The notes: generated by a model not told the origin, from the letters alone. Numbered from the stretch's first letter, positions 1 through 8,258 are shown. The stretch is 64,000 nt of DNA from SFEL01 sp045603585 (GCA_045603585.1 JAZUMK010000063.1:1-64000), one strand, 5' to 3'. Translations and numbers: made by a program.

Positions 1-105
1 GTACTGCGTCGGCTGCTTCTCAAAAAAATCGCGTTTCGTCTTCTTCTTTTCTTACTTTGCACTATATAGTTTTCAAGGTGCGCCCGCCGCGTTTCGTGCG
101 ACAGC
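1..105 (-). other. Possible rRNA operon leader running off the left edge
   Basis: Read on the minus strand, the segment contains CCTTGAAAACTATATAGTGC (positions 60-79), followed by a purine-rich stretch toward position 1. Short elements of the type TTGAAAACTNNATAGTG are characteristic of Firmicutes rRNA operon leaders and spacers. A strong promoter directly upstream points the same way. The rRNA itself is outside the window, so this is an inference; it could also be the leader of another highly expressed gene. Confidence 0.4.
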
Positions 106-111
106 TTGTAT

Positions 112-140
112 ATCTTAACAGACACCTACCGCTTTGTCAA
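112..140 (-). promoter_or_regulatory. Strong sigma-A promoter facing left
   Basis: On the minus strand TTGACA (135-140) is separated by 17 bp from TAAGAT (112-117). The start would fall near 105. It drives the putative rRNA leader, not the phosphohexomutase gene, which ends before it. Confidence 0.6.
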
Positions 141-174
141 CGACTTTTTAAAACTTTTTTGAAGAAAGTTTTTT

Positions 175-206
175 AAAGCCGCCGGACGTTTATCCGACGG
201 CTTTTT
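175..206 (-). terminator. Intrinsic terminator after the phosphohexomutase gene
   Basis: A GC-rich hairpin (GCCGTCGGA / TCCGGCGGC with G-U tolerance) lies just past the stop at 235. The T-run is longer in the plus direction, so the site may work both ways. Confidence 0.55.
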
Positions 207-234
207 AACTGTGTTTTAAGCTGTGATAAAACCC

Positions 235-1965
235 TTATTTAAGCAGCTCGGAAATGTGTCCGTCCGCATCTGCCATAAGCGCCGCAAGACGCTTCTCCAG
301 GCCCTCGGCAGTATCGGACTTGCCGCCGATATACAGCTTCAGCTTGGGCTCGGTGCCGGAGGGACGTACGCAGAGCCAGCAATCCTCCTCCAGGAAGAAC
401 CTGAGTACATTTGAGGAAGGCAGGGTCGCCTTTTCCACGCGGCCGTCGCTGTACAGTACAGTTCCCTTCTTGAGATCCTCAAAGGACAGCACCTTTACGC
501 CGCCCACGGTATCCATGGGAGCATTGCGAAGGGTTTCCATTGCGGCGGCGATCTTTTCCAGACCTTCCTTGCCCTTGAGGGTATAGGACTTTACGGATTC
601 GCCATAGAAGCCGTATATTGCATACATCTCCTGCAGTACGTCGTAAAGATTCTTGCCCTGCTGAGCGTATACGACCGCAGCCTCGGAAAGCATCATGGCT
701 GCGCAGATGGCATCCTTATCCCTTGCGAAGCTGCCCTTGAGGAAGCCGTAGCTTTCTTCAAAGCCAAAGAGGAATTCCTTTTCGCCGGTGCGCTCACAAT
801 AGGCTATCTGCTCGGATATGAAGCGGAAGCCGGTAAGAACATGGCGCATTTCCACGCCGTAATGGGCGCAGATGGTATCCGCCATCATGGTGCTTACGAT
901 GGACTTTACCACAAGGCCGTTTGCGGGAAGCTGTCCCTTTTCCTTAAGGGTGGAAAGTATATAGTGAATGAGAATGCTGCCTATCTGGTTGCCGGTGAGC
1001 ACTGCAAAGTGTCCATCATCCTTGCGGACGGCGGCGCCAAGCCTGTCAGAGTCGGGATCAGTGCCGATGATAAGGTCAGCGCCAACTTTATTTGCAAGCT
1101 CAAAGGCAAGGGTAAAGGCGTTGGGATCCTCGGGATTGGGAGCCTTTACGGTGGGGAAGCTGCCATCGGGAGCTTCCTGCTCTGCAACTATGCTTACATT
1201 GCACAGGCCGATGCGCTTGAGTATCTCCTTTACAGGCACGCAGCCGGAGCCATGGAGGGGGGTGTATACCATCTTCATATCCCCGCCCTTTGCGGCAGTC
1301 ACTTCGGGGGCAAGCCTGAGGGACATGGTGGCCTTGTAATATTCCTCGTCCACCTCTGCGCCTATCATCTTTACAAGGCCGCTGCTGAGAGCAGCCTGTT
1401 CTTCCATTGCATTGACCTCAAAGTAGTCCGCATTGCGGATGTACTTGAGTATCTCATCTGCCTGCTCGGGGCCAACCTGTCCGCCATGCTCCCAGTATAC
1501 CTTGTAGCCGTTATACTCAGGGGGATTGTGGCTGGCGGTGATAACCACGCCGGCAATGCAGCCAAGGTGCAGTACCGTAAAGGAAAGCTGGGGAACGGAA
1601 TGGAGGGTGCTGTAAAGGAAAGCCTTGATGCCGTTCTCTGCCAGCACAAGGGCAGTCTCCTTTGCAAATACATCGGACATGTGGCGGGAATCATAGGCTA
1701 TGGCAACGCCCCGCTCCTTTGCCCCCTCTATGGTATTGAGATAATCTGCAAGACCCTGGGTGGCCCTGCGTACCACGTGGACGTTCATTCTGTTGGTGCC
1801 TGCGCCGATTATGCCGCGAAGGCCGGCAGTGCCGAACTCCAGCTCGGTATAAAACCGTTCTTCCTGCTCCTTGGCATCGGATGCAATGGCATCAAGCTCC
1901 GCCTTGAGGCCGGGCTCCAGCTTTGCGTTGTTAAGCCAGCTAAGATAGTTCTCCCTGTAATCCAT
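235..1965 (-). CDS. Phosphoglucomutase/phosphomannomutase family phosphohexomutase
   Basis: The 576-aa product is an alpha-D-phosphohexomutase that moves phosphate between C1 and C6 of hexose phosphates in the cytoplasm, feeding UDP-glucose and cell wall precursor synthesis. The active-site serine loop TASHNPPEYNG lies near residue 145. The metal loop GTDPDSDRLGA, the sugar loop GFEESYGF and the C-terminal phosphate loop RPSGTEPKLKLY are all intact. Length fits the large Firmicutes PgcA-like group. ATG at 1965 was chosen because AGAAGGAGGA precedes it; an in-frame upstream extension has no site. That ribosome binding site lies inside the last codons of radC, whose stop is 1 nt upstream, so translation is probably coupled. 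PGM versus PMM preference cannot be decided from sequence. Confidence 0.93.
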   Translation of the reverse strand: MDYRENYLSWLNNAKLEPGLKAELDAIASDAKEQEERFYTELEFGTAGLRGIIGAGTNRMNVHVVRRATQGLADYLNTIEGAKERGVAIAYDSRHMSDVFAKETALVLAENGIKAFLYSTLHSVPQLSFTVLHLGCIAGVVITASHNPPEYNGYKVYWEHGGQVGPEQADEILKYIRNADYFEVNAMEEQAALSSGLVKMIGAEVDEEYYKATMSLRLAPEVTAAKGGDMKMVYTPLHGSGCVPVKEILKRIGLCNVSIVAEQEAPDGSFPTVKAPNPEDPNAFTLAFELANKVGADLIIGTDPDSDRLGAAVRKDDGHFAVLTGNQIGSILIHYILSTLKEKGQLPANGLVVKSIVSTMMADTICAHYGVEMRHVLTGFRFISEQIAYCERTGEKEFLFGFEESYGFLKGSFARDKDAICAAMMLSEAAVVYAQQGKNLYDVLQEMYAIYGFYGESVKSYTLKGKEGLEKIAAAMETLRNAPMDTVGGVKVLSFEDLKKGTVLYSDGRVEKATLPSSNVLRFFLEEDCWLCVRPSGTEPKLKLYIGGKSDTAEGLEKRLAALMADADGHISELLK

Positions 1966-1966
1966 T

Positions 1967-2722
1967 TCATTCCTCCTTCTCCGCGGCGATTGCAGGCTCG
2001 TTGTCTGCCGGCCCATTCAGCTGATGCATCTGCTGGGACATGCTGTACGCCCTGCCTCCGCCCACGATAATATGGTCGTTTAGTACTATTCCTATAGGAG
2101 TAAGCGCTCCTATTATAAGGCTGGTGGTGTTAAGGTCCTCCCGCGAGGGCCTGAGGTCTCCCGATGGATGGTTATGGCAGAGCATTATCTTTTCCGCGCC
2201 CCGCCGCACCGCTATCTCCACGACCGTTCGCGGATACATGGTCACTTCGCCGGGCGTGCCGGTGCTGACCCTGTCCGCATACAGTACCCTGTGGGATTTA
2301 TCCAGTGAAATAACATACATACTTTCGTTATTTCCGTGGAAGGGAAGGGTTTTGCAGTATTCCATGGCGGCGTATGGGGTATTGAGCCGCTTGCCCCGCA
2401 CCTTTTCCGCGGCGGTGCGCCTGCCCATGCAGCCCACCAATGACAGCAGTATTGCAGTGGATTCTCCGACCCCTTCTATTTTCATTATCTCATGAACATC
2501 CGCAGCAAAAAGCTCCTCAAGGGAACCAAAGCCGCCCTTATCCAGCAATCTGTGAGCCAGCGGATTGGTATCCTGCCGAGGAATAGCATATGTGAGCAGC
2601 AGCTCCAGCAGCTGATGATCATGCATACTTTCGGCGCCCCGCTCGGTATATGTTTCTCTCAGCCGTCTGCGGTGCCCGCTGTGGGGGTTATCCGCAGTAC
2701 GGTTCTGTTTCTTTTCTTCCAT
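1967..2722 (-). CDS. radC: RadC-family JAB/MPN domain protein
   Basis: A 251-aa protein with an N-terminal helix-hairpin-helix-like part (IMKIEGVGESTAILL) and a C-terminal JAB/MPN metal-binding domain. The domain shows the EVTMYPRTVVEIAVRRGAEK region and the motif HNHPSGDLRPSREDLNTT. The family was named for DNA repair but its real role is unsettled; the HxH...D arrangement resembles a zinc hydrolase site. It is the first gene of a two-gene leftward unit with the phosphohexomutase. Codons near its end double as the Shine-Dalgarno of that gene. The functional link between the two is not obvious and may only be positional. Confidence 0.9.
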   Translation of the reverse strand: MEEKKQNRTADNPHSGHRRRLRETYTERGAESMHDHQLLELLLTYAIPRQDTNPLAHRLLDKGGFGSLEELFAADVHEIMKIEGVGESTAILLSLVGCMGRRTAAEKVRGKRLNTPYAAMEYCKTLPFHGNNESMYVISLDKSHRVLYADRVSTGTPGEVTMYPRTVVEIAVRRGAEKIMLCHNHPSGDLRPSREDLNTTSLIIGALTPIGIVLNDHIIVGGGRAYSMSQQMHQLNGPADNEPAIAAEKEE

Positions 2723-2831
2723 AAACCAACCTTTCTTATATAATTATAATCACAGCGGCGCAGGATGTACAGGATAATCGCAGCACAAACCCGCCAATTT
2801 TTTTCTTTTAAAATATATATATTTTGGGGGC

Positions 2832-2860
2832 TTGTATCGGCGGCAAAAACATTGCATAAT
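2832..2860 (+). promoter_or_regulatory. Candidate promoter of xpt
   Basis: TTGTAT (2832-2837), 17 bp, CATAAT (2855-2860). Transcription would start near 2867, leaving a leader of about 90 nt that contains a small hairpin (GCGGC/GCCGC). I do not see a purine aptamer in this leader. Confidence 0.5.
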
Positions 2861-2956
2861 AAAAGAGAATATGGGGAGTTTTCCCGATATACGCGGCGCA
2901 GCTGCCGCAAAGGACGTATAACCATACCAACATACATAAATAAAGGAGAAAAAGAA

Positions 2957-3532
2957 ATGGAGCTTCTGAAGGAACGGATCCGCAAAGAAGGCAAGGTACT
3001 GCCCGGCGGTATCATCAAGGTAGACGGCTTCCTCAACCACAAGGTGGACACCGCCCTGCTGGCTGCAATGGCCGAGGAATTTGAAAAGTACTTCGATCTG
3101 TCTCAGGCAACCGTAATACTCACCGCCGAAGCAAGCGGCATCGCCCTGGCTACCCTCTGCGCCAACCGCTACGGTCTGCCCCTCATCTACGCCAAGAAGG
3201 CCAAGAGCGACAACATCGAAGGCGGCCTGCTCAGGAGCGAGATCTACTCCTATACCTATAAAAAGAAGGTCACTCTGCTGGTTTCCGCAGAATGGCTCAA
3301 GCCCACCGATAAGGTATTCATCGTGGATGACTTCCTTGCCAACGGCGAAGCTCTCCGCGGCCTTTGCGAAATCGTCACCGCTGCAGGCGCCGAGCTGGTA
3401 GGCGTAGGCGTTGCCATTGAAAAGGGCTTCCAGCCAGGCGGCAAGAAGCTCAGGGAAGCAGGCGTAAACCTCAAGTCTCTGGCTATCATCGAAAATGCCG
3501 ACGAAAACGGCATCGAGTTCAGGGAAGAGTAA
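2957..3532 (+). CDS. xpt: Xanthine phosphoribosyltransferase
   Basis: The 191-aa product transfers ribose-5-phosphate from PRPP to xanthine, giving XMP for guanine nucleotide salvage. The PRPP-binding loop VFIVDDFLANGEAL and the xanthine-specific context ILTAEASGIALA and IYAKKAKS are as in Bacillus Xpt, and length matches. ATG at 2957 follows TAAAGGAGAAAAAGAA; an upstream in-frame extension from 2765 is non-coding leader. The gene stands alone with its own promoter and terminator. Xanthine salvage here complements the xanthine dehydrogenase encoded 20 kb away, so the cell can route xanthine either way. Confidence 0.95.
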   Translation: MELLKERIRKEGKVLPGGIIKVDGFLNHKVDTALLAAMAEEFEKYFDLSQATVILTAEASGIALATLCANRYGLPLIYAKKAKSDNIEGGLLRSEIYSYTYKKKVTLLVSAEWLKPTDKVFIVDDFLANGEALRGLCEIVTAAGAELVGVGVAIEKGFQPGGKKLREAGVNLKSLAIIENADENGIEFREE

Positions 3533-3550
3533 TCACATTACAACAATCAA

Positions 3551-3578
3551 GCGGCAGAAATATCTGCCGCTTTTTTTA
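3551..3578 (+). terminator. Intrinsic terminator of xpt
   Basis: Perfect 8-bp stem GCGGCAGA/TCTGCCGC with a 4-nt loop followed by seven Ts. Confidence 0.9.
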
Positions 3579-3579
3579 T

Positions 3580-4137
3580 TTATTTATTGATTTCTGCAAG
3601 TTTCTTTATAAATGTTTCAAACTCCTCAGCATCATTGGTGTCCATTTCGATGTTTATCCGCATACCGTTTAAAGCAAACTCCGCGAGATACATATCCGTA
3701 CTAAAACCAAACTTTTCTCCTTTGCAGTAAGCCAAAATCATTGGGATGCCTTCAACGGTCGTTTCTTTTCTTCTTCCACCGTAAACCAAACTCACAGGTG
3801 AGTAGCTGTATGGCGACCAGTCAGCACGGGAGTGCAGCGCCATATACACCTCTGCCCCGCCATCGCCGGCCCTGTACGTCATGTTTACAATCATACCCTC
3901 CCCGTCATATTCCACACGCCGCTCCGCATCCGCATTCACCAGCCCTTCCGTATCCAAGCCGGAAAGCTGCTTGAATTCCTCTGATGTAAGCTCGGTTTGA
4001 TAAGTTCCTTCTATATACGGCGGAGTTGCGTCAGCGATTGTATCAGGCTTATTGTAGCGGAAATTCCCGCCTGGCGCGCATGCAGAAAGAAGCAATGCGG
4101 CAAGCACTGTTAAAATGCATATACTGCGCTTTTTCAT
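3580..4137 (-). CDS. Small lipoprotein of unknown function
   Basis: The 185-aa product starts with a lipoprotein signal peptide, MKKRSICILTVLAALLLSAC, with the lipobox cysteine at residue 20. The mature part is acidic and probably beta-rich, with no motif that I recognise. A good site, GCAGGAGGATAAAA, precedes the ATG. It should be exported and anchored to the outer face of the membrane. It lies between xpt (convergent) and a cell wall hydrolase gene on the same strand, separated from the latter by a terminator. The family is not recognised and no function is offered. Confidence 0.75.
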   Translation of the reverse strand: MKKRSICILTVLAALLLSACAPGGNFRYNKPDTIADATPPYIEGTYQTELTSEEFKQLSGLDTEGLVNADAERRVEYDGEGMIVNMTYRAGDGGAEVYMALHSRADWSPYSYSPVSLVYGGRRKETTVEGIPMILAYCKGEKFGFSTDMYLAEFALNGMRINIEMDTNDAEEFETFIKKLAEINK

Positions 4138-4162
4138 TTTTATCCTCCTGCTTTAATAATAC

Positions 4163-4193
4163 AAAAAGAAGCCGCAAATAATATGCAGCTTCT
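4163..4193 (-). terminator. Intrinsic terminator after the cell wall hydrolase gene
   Basis: Stem AGAAGCTGCA/TGCGGCTTCT with one mismatch, then TTTTTG on the minus strand. Confidence 0.8.
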
Positions 4194-4203
4194 TTTATAA
4201 TCC

Positions 4204-5385
4204 TTACCAGGGCCTGCGTCCGCAGACGAAGTGATTGCGCCAGTAGCTGGTGGTATAGGAGCGGCGCACCACCTTGCCGTTGGAGCTGGAGGCGTCTATC
4301 ATCATGCCGCTGGAAACCACTATGCCGATATGGCCGACCTTGCTGAAGTCATCGCTGTAGAAGCAGATAAGGTCACCCTTCTTGAGGCTGTTGATGCTGC
4401 TGATCTTTTCCCAATCGTCCACGCGGGAATAGCCTGCGGCGTTAAGCCTGCGGCGGTTGCTGCCCGCTTCCTTGAGGCAGTAGTATACAAGGCCGCTGCA
4501 GTCAAACTGCTTGGGACCTTCCGCGCCCAGCACGTACTTGCAGCCCAGCTTGTCCTTAGCCACCTCTATCATCTTGCTTATATTGGCCTTGGTGCGTGCC
4601 TGCTGTGCCTTGGATTTGCTTTCCTTGGCCTCAGGGGAATACAGCATTTCGTAGGTCTTTTCCCCTGCAAGTCCGTCGGCGCTGAGACCGTTGCGGCTCT
4701 GGAATTCCTTCATTGCGGCCTTGGTTTCATCGCCGTAATAGCCGGTGGTCTTTTTCATATATCCCATATCCACCAGCTGCTTCTGCATGGAGGATACGTC
4801 ATCGCCGCTCATGCCTTCCTTCACGCAATAGCGGGGAGCATCATCGCTGTACAGCAGGGAAAGTGTCTGGTCTCCCGCCCAACCATCCTCGTCTATCGTG
4901 ACACCCAGAGCTTCGGTGAAGTTGATCTGGCGCTGGAACAGCTCCACTCCGTGTTCCGTTGCGGGGCCGAATAGATTGGTAGTGGCGTCGGTATCCATAT
5001 AGCCCAGCTCCATAAGGCGGGCCTGCAGCTGATGATTGCGCTCGCTTTCCACGCCGCGATGCAGTATGGGCTCGGGAGTGGGTGTGGGAGTGGGCACAGG
5101 CGTGGGAGAAGGAGTTACTTCTATTGTAATGAGGCTGGTGCCGGATTCATCCACCTGAGCGGTACGCACATCCACCGCCTGCTCCTTGCCGCAGCTTTTG
5201 AACAGCAGAGAGGTAAGCAGAATAAGCGCCGCCAGAACCAGCGCGGTACCGCTTATCAATATGGCCTTTGCCTTTGCGGGAGAATCCTTGCCGTGGGCAG
5301 AATGGCCTCTGCCTGCCAGCAGCCTGTTGATCCGCTGCCTGGTGTGTTTTATGAATCTTCTGAATTTCCTTCGAAAATCGTGCAT
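4204..5385 (-). CDS. Membrane-anchored NlpC/P60 peptidoglycan hydrolase with two PG-binding domains
   Basis: The 393-aa product has a basic cytoplasmic tail, one membrane segment (about 41-64) and a TPSPTPVPTPTP linker. Two peptidoglycan-binding repeats follow (about 115-180 and 190-250, with LGYMDTDA and MGYMKKTT). The C-terminal NlpC/P60 domain has the catalytic cysteine in FDCSGLVYY (C296) and the histidine in GHIGIVV. Such enzymes cut peptide stems of peptidoglycan outside the membrane. Anchoring by an N-terminal helix rather than a cleaved signal is inferred from the polar start. A promoter and terminator frame it as a single-gene unit. The exact bond cut (probably D-Glu to diamino acid) follows the family and is not shown here. 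Confidence 0.88.
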   Translation of the reverse strand: MHDFRRKFRRFIKHTRQRINRLLAGRGHSAHGKDSPAKAKAILISGTALVLAALILLTSLLFKSCGKEQAVDVRTAQVDESGTSLITIEVTPSPTPVPTPTPTPEPILHRGVESERNHQLQARLMELGYMDTDATTNLFGPATEHGVELFQRQINFTEALGVTIDEDGWAGDQTLSLLYSDDAPRYCVKEGMSGDDVSSMQKQLVDMGYMKKTTGYYGDETKAAMKEFQSRNGLSADGLAGEKTYEMLYSPEAKESKSKAQQARTKANISKMIEVAKDKLGCKYVLGAEGPKQFDCSGLVYYCLKEAGSNRRRLNAAGYSRVDDWEKISSINSLKKGDLICFYSDDFSKVGHIGIVVSSGMMIDASSSNGKVVRRSYTTSYWRNHFVCGRRPW

Positions 5386-5418
5386 GCGGTTTTCCTTTTC
5401 GTTGGTTTATCATCCATC

Positions 5419-5447
5419 ATTTTATATGCTTTCACCATTTTTTTCAA
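5419..5447 (-). promoter_or_regulatory. Promoter of the cell wall hydrolase gene
   Basis: Minus strand TTGAAA (5442-5447), 17 bp, TAAAAT (5419-5424), about 30 bp before the start codon. Confidence 0.6.
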
Positions 5448-5552
5448 CGGAAGATGCTGCATTGTCAGTATTTGTTCACAAAACACAGTCAAATCATTAT
5501 GGCTGACGTCGTTTATAAAAGTGCTGCTTATAGCACTCTAATTAACCTGTAT

Positions 5553-5581
5553 TTCACTTTTTTCCCTTGCCGTGATATTAT
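5553..5581 (+). promoter_or_regulatory. Promoter of the F420-ligase-like gene
   Basis: TTCACT (5553-5558), 17 bp, TATTAT (5576-5581) with an extended -10 TG. The 12 bases TTGCCGTGATAT recur in the rpsF promoter at 6974-6985. Confidence 0.5.
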
Positions 5582-5646
5582 TATGCTGAAAATGGGTCAA
5601 TGGGGCCCATACTAAGAAATAAGAAAAAATACGGAGGCATAACAAT

Positions 5647-6825
5647 ATGGCAACGGTATCCAGAGGCATCAAGGCTCCCATCATCCGCGAGGGAGATGAC
5701 ATCGTTAAGATCGTGACCGACTGCGTGCTGACTGCCGCAAAGGAAGACGGCTTTGAGTTCCATGACAGGGACGTTGTAGCGGTTACCGAGGCAGTAGTGG
5801 CAAGGGCTGCCGGCAACTATGCCACCGTGGACAATATCGGCGAAGACGTAAAGGCAAAGCTGGGCGGCGAGACCGTGGGCGTTGTATTCCCCATACTCAG
5901 CCGCAACCGTTTCGCCATCTGCCTCAGGGGCATCGCCCGGGGCGCAAAGAAGGTAGTTGTACAGTTCAGCTATCCCTCCGACGAGGTGGGCAACCATCTG
6001 GTAGACCTTGACGCTCTGGATGACAGCGGCGTGGATCCCTACAAGGACGTGCTGAGCGTTGAGGACTTCCGCAGGCATTTCGGCACTCCCCTCCATCCCT
6101 TCACCGGCGTGGACTACATCAGCTACTATGCCCAGCTCATTGAAGAAGAGGGCGCCGAGGCCGAGATAATCCTTGCAAACCGTCCCGAAGCAATCCTCGC
6201 ATACACCGACAAGGTGCTGTGCTGCGATACCCACACCCGCTTCCGCACCCAGCGCCGCATCAAGGCAGCCGGCGCATCTGTATGCCTTACCCTGTGCGAT
6301 ATACTTAACGCACCTGTAAACGGCAGCGGCTACAATGCCGAATACGGCCTGCTGGGCTCCAATAAGTCCACCGAGGGCGTGGTAAAGCTGTTCCCCAACA
6401 ATGCGCAGCAGATAGCCGAGGAGCTGAGCGCATCCCTCTGCGCCGCAACCGGCAAGCAGATAGAAGCCATGGTATACGGCGACGGCGCATTCAAGGATCC
6501 CGTGGGCAGGATATGGGAACTGGCTGACCCCGTTGTGTCCCCCGGCTACACCGCCGGCCTTGAGGGCCTGCCCAACGAGCTGAAGCTCAAGTACCTTGCG
6601 GATAACGACTATGCCAACCTTTCCGGTGCAGAGCTCCGCGCCGCCATCGAAAAGGCCATCCGTGAAAAGGATAAGGACCTGAAGGGCAGCATGGCCACTC
6701 AGGGCACTACCCCCCGCCGCCTTACCGACCTTCTGGGTTCCCTGTGCGACCTGACCTCCGGCTCCGGCGACAAGGGCACCCCCATCGTGCTGGTTCAGGG
6801 CTACTTCACCAATTACGCAGACTAA
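5647..6825 (+). CDS. F420-0:gamma-glutamyl ligase-like (CofE/FbiB fold) protein
   Basis: The 392-aa product resembles the coenzyme F420-0:L-glutamate ligase family: an N-terminal RGIKAPIIREGDD segment, a VVAVTEAVVARAAGN segment and a VFPILSRNRFAICLRGIARG segment. CofE adds glutamate to F420-0 in methanogens and actinobacteria. Clostridia are not known to make F420, and I see no other F420 gene here, so a different amide-bond ligation is likely. The protein is longer than archaeal CofE (about 250 aa) by a C-terminal region that ends in a GTTPRRLTD and GTPIVLVQGYF segment. Start ATG follows ACGGAGGCATAACA. It is a single-gene unit with its own promoter and terminator. Confidence 0.7.
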   Translation: MATVSRGIKAPIIREGDDIVKIVTDCVLTAAKEDGFEFHDRDVVAVTEAVVARAAGNYATVDNIGEDVKAKLGGETVGVVFPILSRNRFAICLRGIARGAKKVVVQFSYPSDEVGNHLVDLDALDDSGVDPYKDVLSVEDFRRHFGTPLHPFTGVDYISYYAQLIEEEGAEAEIILANRPEAILAYTDKVLCCDTHTRFRTQRRIKAAGASVCLTLCDILNAPVNGSGYNAEYGLLGSNKSTEGVVKLFPNNAQQIAEELSASLCAATGKQIEAMVYGDGAFKDPVGRIWELADPVVSPGYTAGLEGLPNELKLKYLADNDYANLSGAELRAAIEKAIREKDKDLKGSMATQGTTPRRLTDLLGSLCDLTSGSGDKGTPIVLVQGYFTNYAD

Positions 6826-6848
6826 AATTTGATCATCGGATATACCAA

Positions 6849-6877
6849 AAGGCTGCCTGAAACGAGGGCAGCCTTTG
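6849..6877 (+). terminator. Intrinsic terminator
   Basis: Stem AAGGCTGCC/GGCAGCCTT then TTG after the F420-ligase-like gene. Confidence 0.75.
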
Positions 6878-6958
6878 TTCGTATTATATATAGAAGCGAT
6901 AGTTCTCATTTTGTGGAATATATCTTTGAAAAAAGCCCTGTTTATGCTAATTTTTCTA

Positions 6959-6988
6959 TTGCAATGGCATCTTTTGCCGTGATATAAT
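6959..6988 (+). promoter_or_regulatory. Promoter of rpsF-ssb-rpsR
   Basis: TTGCAA (6959-6964), 18 bp, TATAAT (6983-6988) with TG one base before the -10 hexamer. A short leader of about 65 nt follows; Firmicutes S6 operons are often autoregulated through the leader, but no S6/S18 motif was verified. Confidence 0.7.
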
Positions 6989-7060
6989 ACAGAACGCTGA
7001 CGTGCTTCTTGCTCTGCCCGCATGGAGGCAGGGCCATAAGACCATAAGGAGGTGAAAAGC

Positions 7061-7348
7061 GTGAATAAGTACGAAGCTATGTACATCGTAACTCCTGAGC
7101 TGGAGGATGAAGCCATAAAGGCCGTTATCGAGAAGTTCTCCGGTATCATCACCGCCAACGGCGGCGAAATCGAAAACGTTGATGAGTGGGGCCGCAAGAA
7201 GCTGGCTTACCCCATCGATTACAAGACCGAGGGTTACTATGTTCTGGTTCACTTTGCAGCAGCTTCCGAGCTGCCCCGTGAGCTCGAGCGTAACTTCAAG
7301 AATGACGAGTCCATTCTGCGTTACATGGTAGTCCGTCAGGAAGCCTAA
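7061..7348 (+). CDS. rpsF: 30S ribosomal protein bS6
   Basis: The 95-aa protein begins MNKYEAMYIVTPELEDEAI and ends with NDESILRYMVVRQEA. This is the RRM-like bS6 that pairs with bS18 on the small-subunit platform. I chose GTG at 7061 because AAGGAGG (7046-7052) sits 8 nt upstream; the in-frame GTG at 7052 overlaps that site and would add MKS. It is first of a three-gene operon with ssb and rpsR, the usual order in Firmicutes. Confidence 0.95.
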   Translation: MNKYEAMYIVTPELEDEAIKAVIEKFSGIITANGGEIENVDEWGRKKLAYPIDYKTEGYYVLVHFAAASELPRELERNFKNDESILRYMVVRQEA

Positions 7349-7382
7349 TTGCAGAATATTTAGCTGAAAGGATGGTACATTT

Positions 7383-7814
7383 ATGAACAAAGCGATCCTT
7401 ATCGGCAGACTCACCCAGGATCCTGAAGTGAGGACTACCGGCAGCGGCACATCCGTATGCACTTTCCGCATCGCGGTAAACCGCCGCTTCCCCAATCAGG
7501 CCGGTGAGCGTGTGGCCGACTATTTCACCATCGTTGCCTGGCGCCAGCTGGGCGAAACCTGCGGCAAATACCTTGCCAAGGGACGCATGGTGTCCGTCAT
7601 AGGCGAGATACAGACCCGCAGCTATGACGCAAAAGACGGCTCCAAGAGATACATTACCGAGATCGTTGCAGACGAGGTCGAATTCCTCACCCCTAAGGGT
7701 CAGGATTCCGGCAGCGGCAACGGCGGCGGCTACGAGCGCGCTTACGAGCGCCCCAGCGCCCCTGCTGCTCCTGAAGGATTCACCGAGATCGACGACGACC
7801 AGCTGCCCTTCTAA
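7383..7814 (+). CDS. ssb: Single-stranded DNA-binding protein
   Basis: A 143-aa SSB. The OB-fold covers about residues 1-105 (MNKAILIGRLTQDPEVR, FRIAVNRRF, VADYFTIVAWRQLG). A glycine-rich linker follows (GSGNGGGYERAYE), and the acidic tail ends DDDQLPF, the docking tip for RecO, PriA and other partners. It coats single-stranded DNA during replication and repair as a tetramer. A GAAAGGATGG site precedes the start. Confidence 0.97.
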   Translation: MNKAILIGRLTQDPEVRTTGSGTSVCTFRIAVNRRFPNQAGERVADYFTIVAWRQLGETCGKYLAKGRMVSVIGEIQTRSYDAKDGSKRYITEIVADEVEFLTPKGQDSGSGNGGGYERAYERPSAPAAPEGFTEIDDDQLPF

Positions 7815-7855
7815 CAGGGTCAGCCCATCCAGCTTACTGAAAGGAGAAACCTATC

Positions 7856-8098
7856 ATGGAAGAACGCAAGATGAAGCCCCGTGCCCGCAGGCCCAGGCGT
7901 AAAGTGTGCGGTTTCTGCGTAGATAAGGTTCAGCATATCGATTATAAGGACACCGCAAGGCTTCGCAAGTTCGTTACCGAGCGCGGCAAGATCATGCCCC
8001 GCCGTATGAGCGGCGTTTGCGCCAAGCATCAGCGCCAGCTGGCTATCGCCATCAAGCGCGCCCGTATAGTCGCCCTGCTGCCCTACGTTTCCGACTAA
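7856..8098 (+). CDS. rpsR: 30S ribosomal protein bS18, zinc-binding form
   Basis: The 80-aa product has the bS18 core (YKDTARLRKFVTERGKIMPRR). It retains VCGFCVDK and a downstream GVCAKHQ, giving a Cys-x-x-Cys...Cys-x-x-x-His set. This is the C+ form thought to bind zinc, while many bacteria carry a C- paralogue. No second copy is visible here. AAAGGAGAAACCTATC precedes the start. It ends the rpsF-ssb-rpsR operon. Confidence 0.96.
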   Translation: MEERKMKPRARRPRRKVCGFCVDKVQHIDYKDTARLRKFVTERGKIMPRRMSGVCAKHQRQLAIAIKRARIVALLPYVSD

Positions 8099-8171
8099 AG
8101 AGAAACCGTCGGCATTTTAGCAGACACTATCATTTTTTAAAACCCACAACTTCCACGAAGAACGTTAGCTC

Positions 8172-8202
8172 AAAGGCCGCCTTTAAAAGGCGGCCTTTTT
8201 TG
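8172..8202 (+). terminator. Terminator of the rpsF operon
   Basis: Stem AAAGGCCGCC/GGCGGCCTTT with loop TTTA region, followed by a T-run. Confidence 0.9.
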
Positions 8203-8258
8203 TTATTGCTGCAAGGGTTATTTTTCCCGCTGGCAATGATCTGCTTTTTTCAATTATC

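Noticed and set aside
841..2070. 409-codon open frame opposite the phosphohexomutase gene
   Set aside because: It is antisense to a gene with all active-site motifs; the product is low-complexity Gly/Ala/Cys and has no ribosome site.
2867..2956. Purine riboswitch in the xpt leader
   Set aside because: xpt is often riboswitch-controlled, but none of the conserved junction sequences is present.
5581..7197. 538-codon minus-strand frame across the F420-ligase-like gene
   Set aside because: Mirror of codon usage in the real gene, spanning a terminator and a promoter; no ribosome site or motifs.
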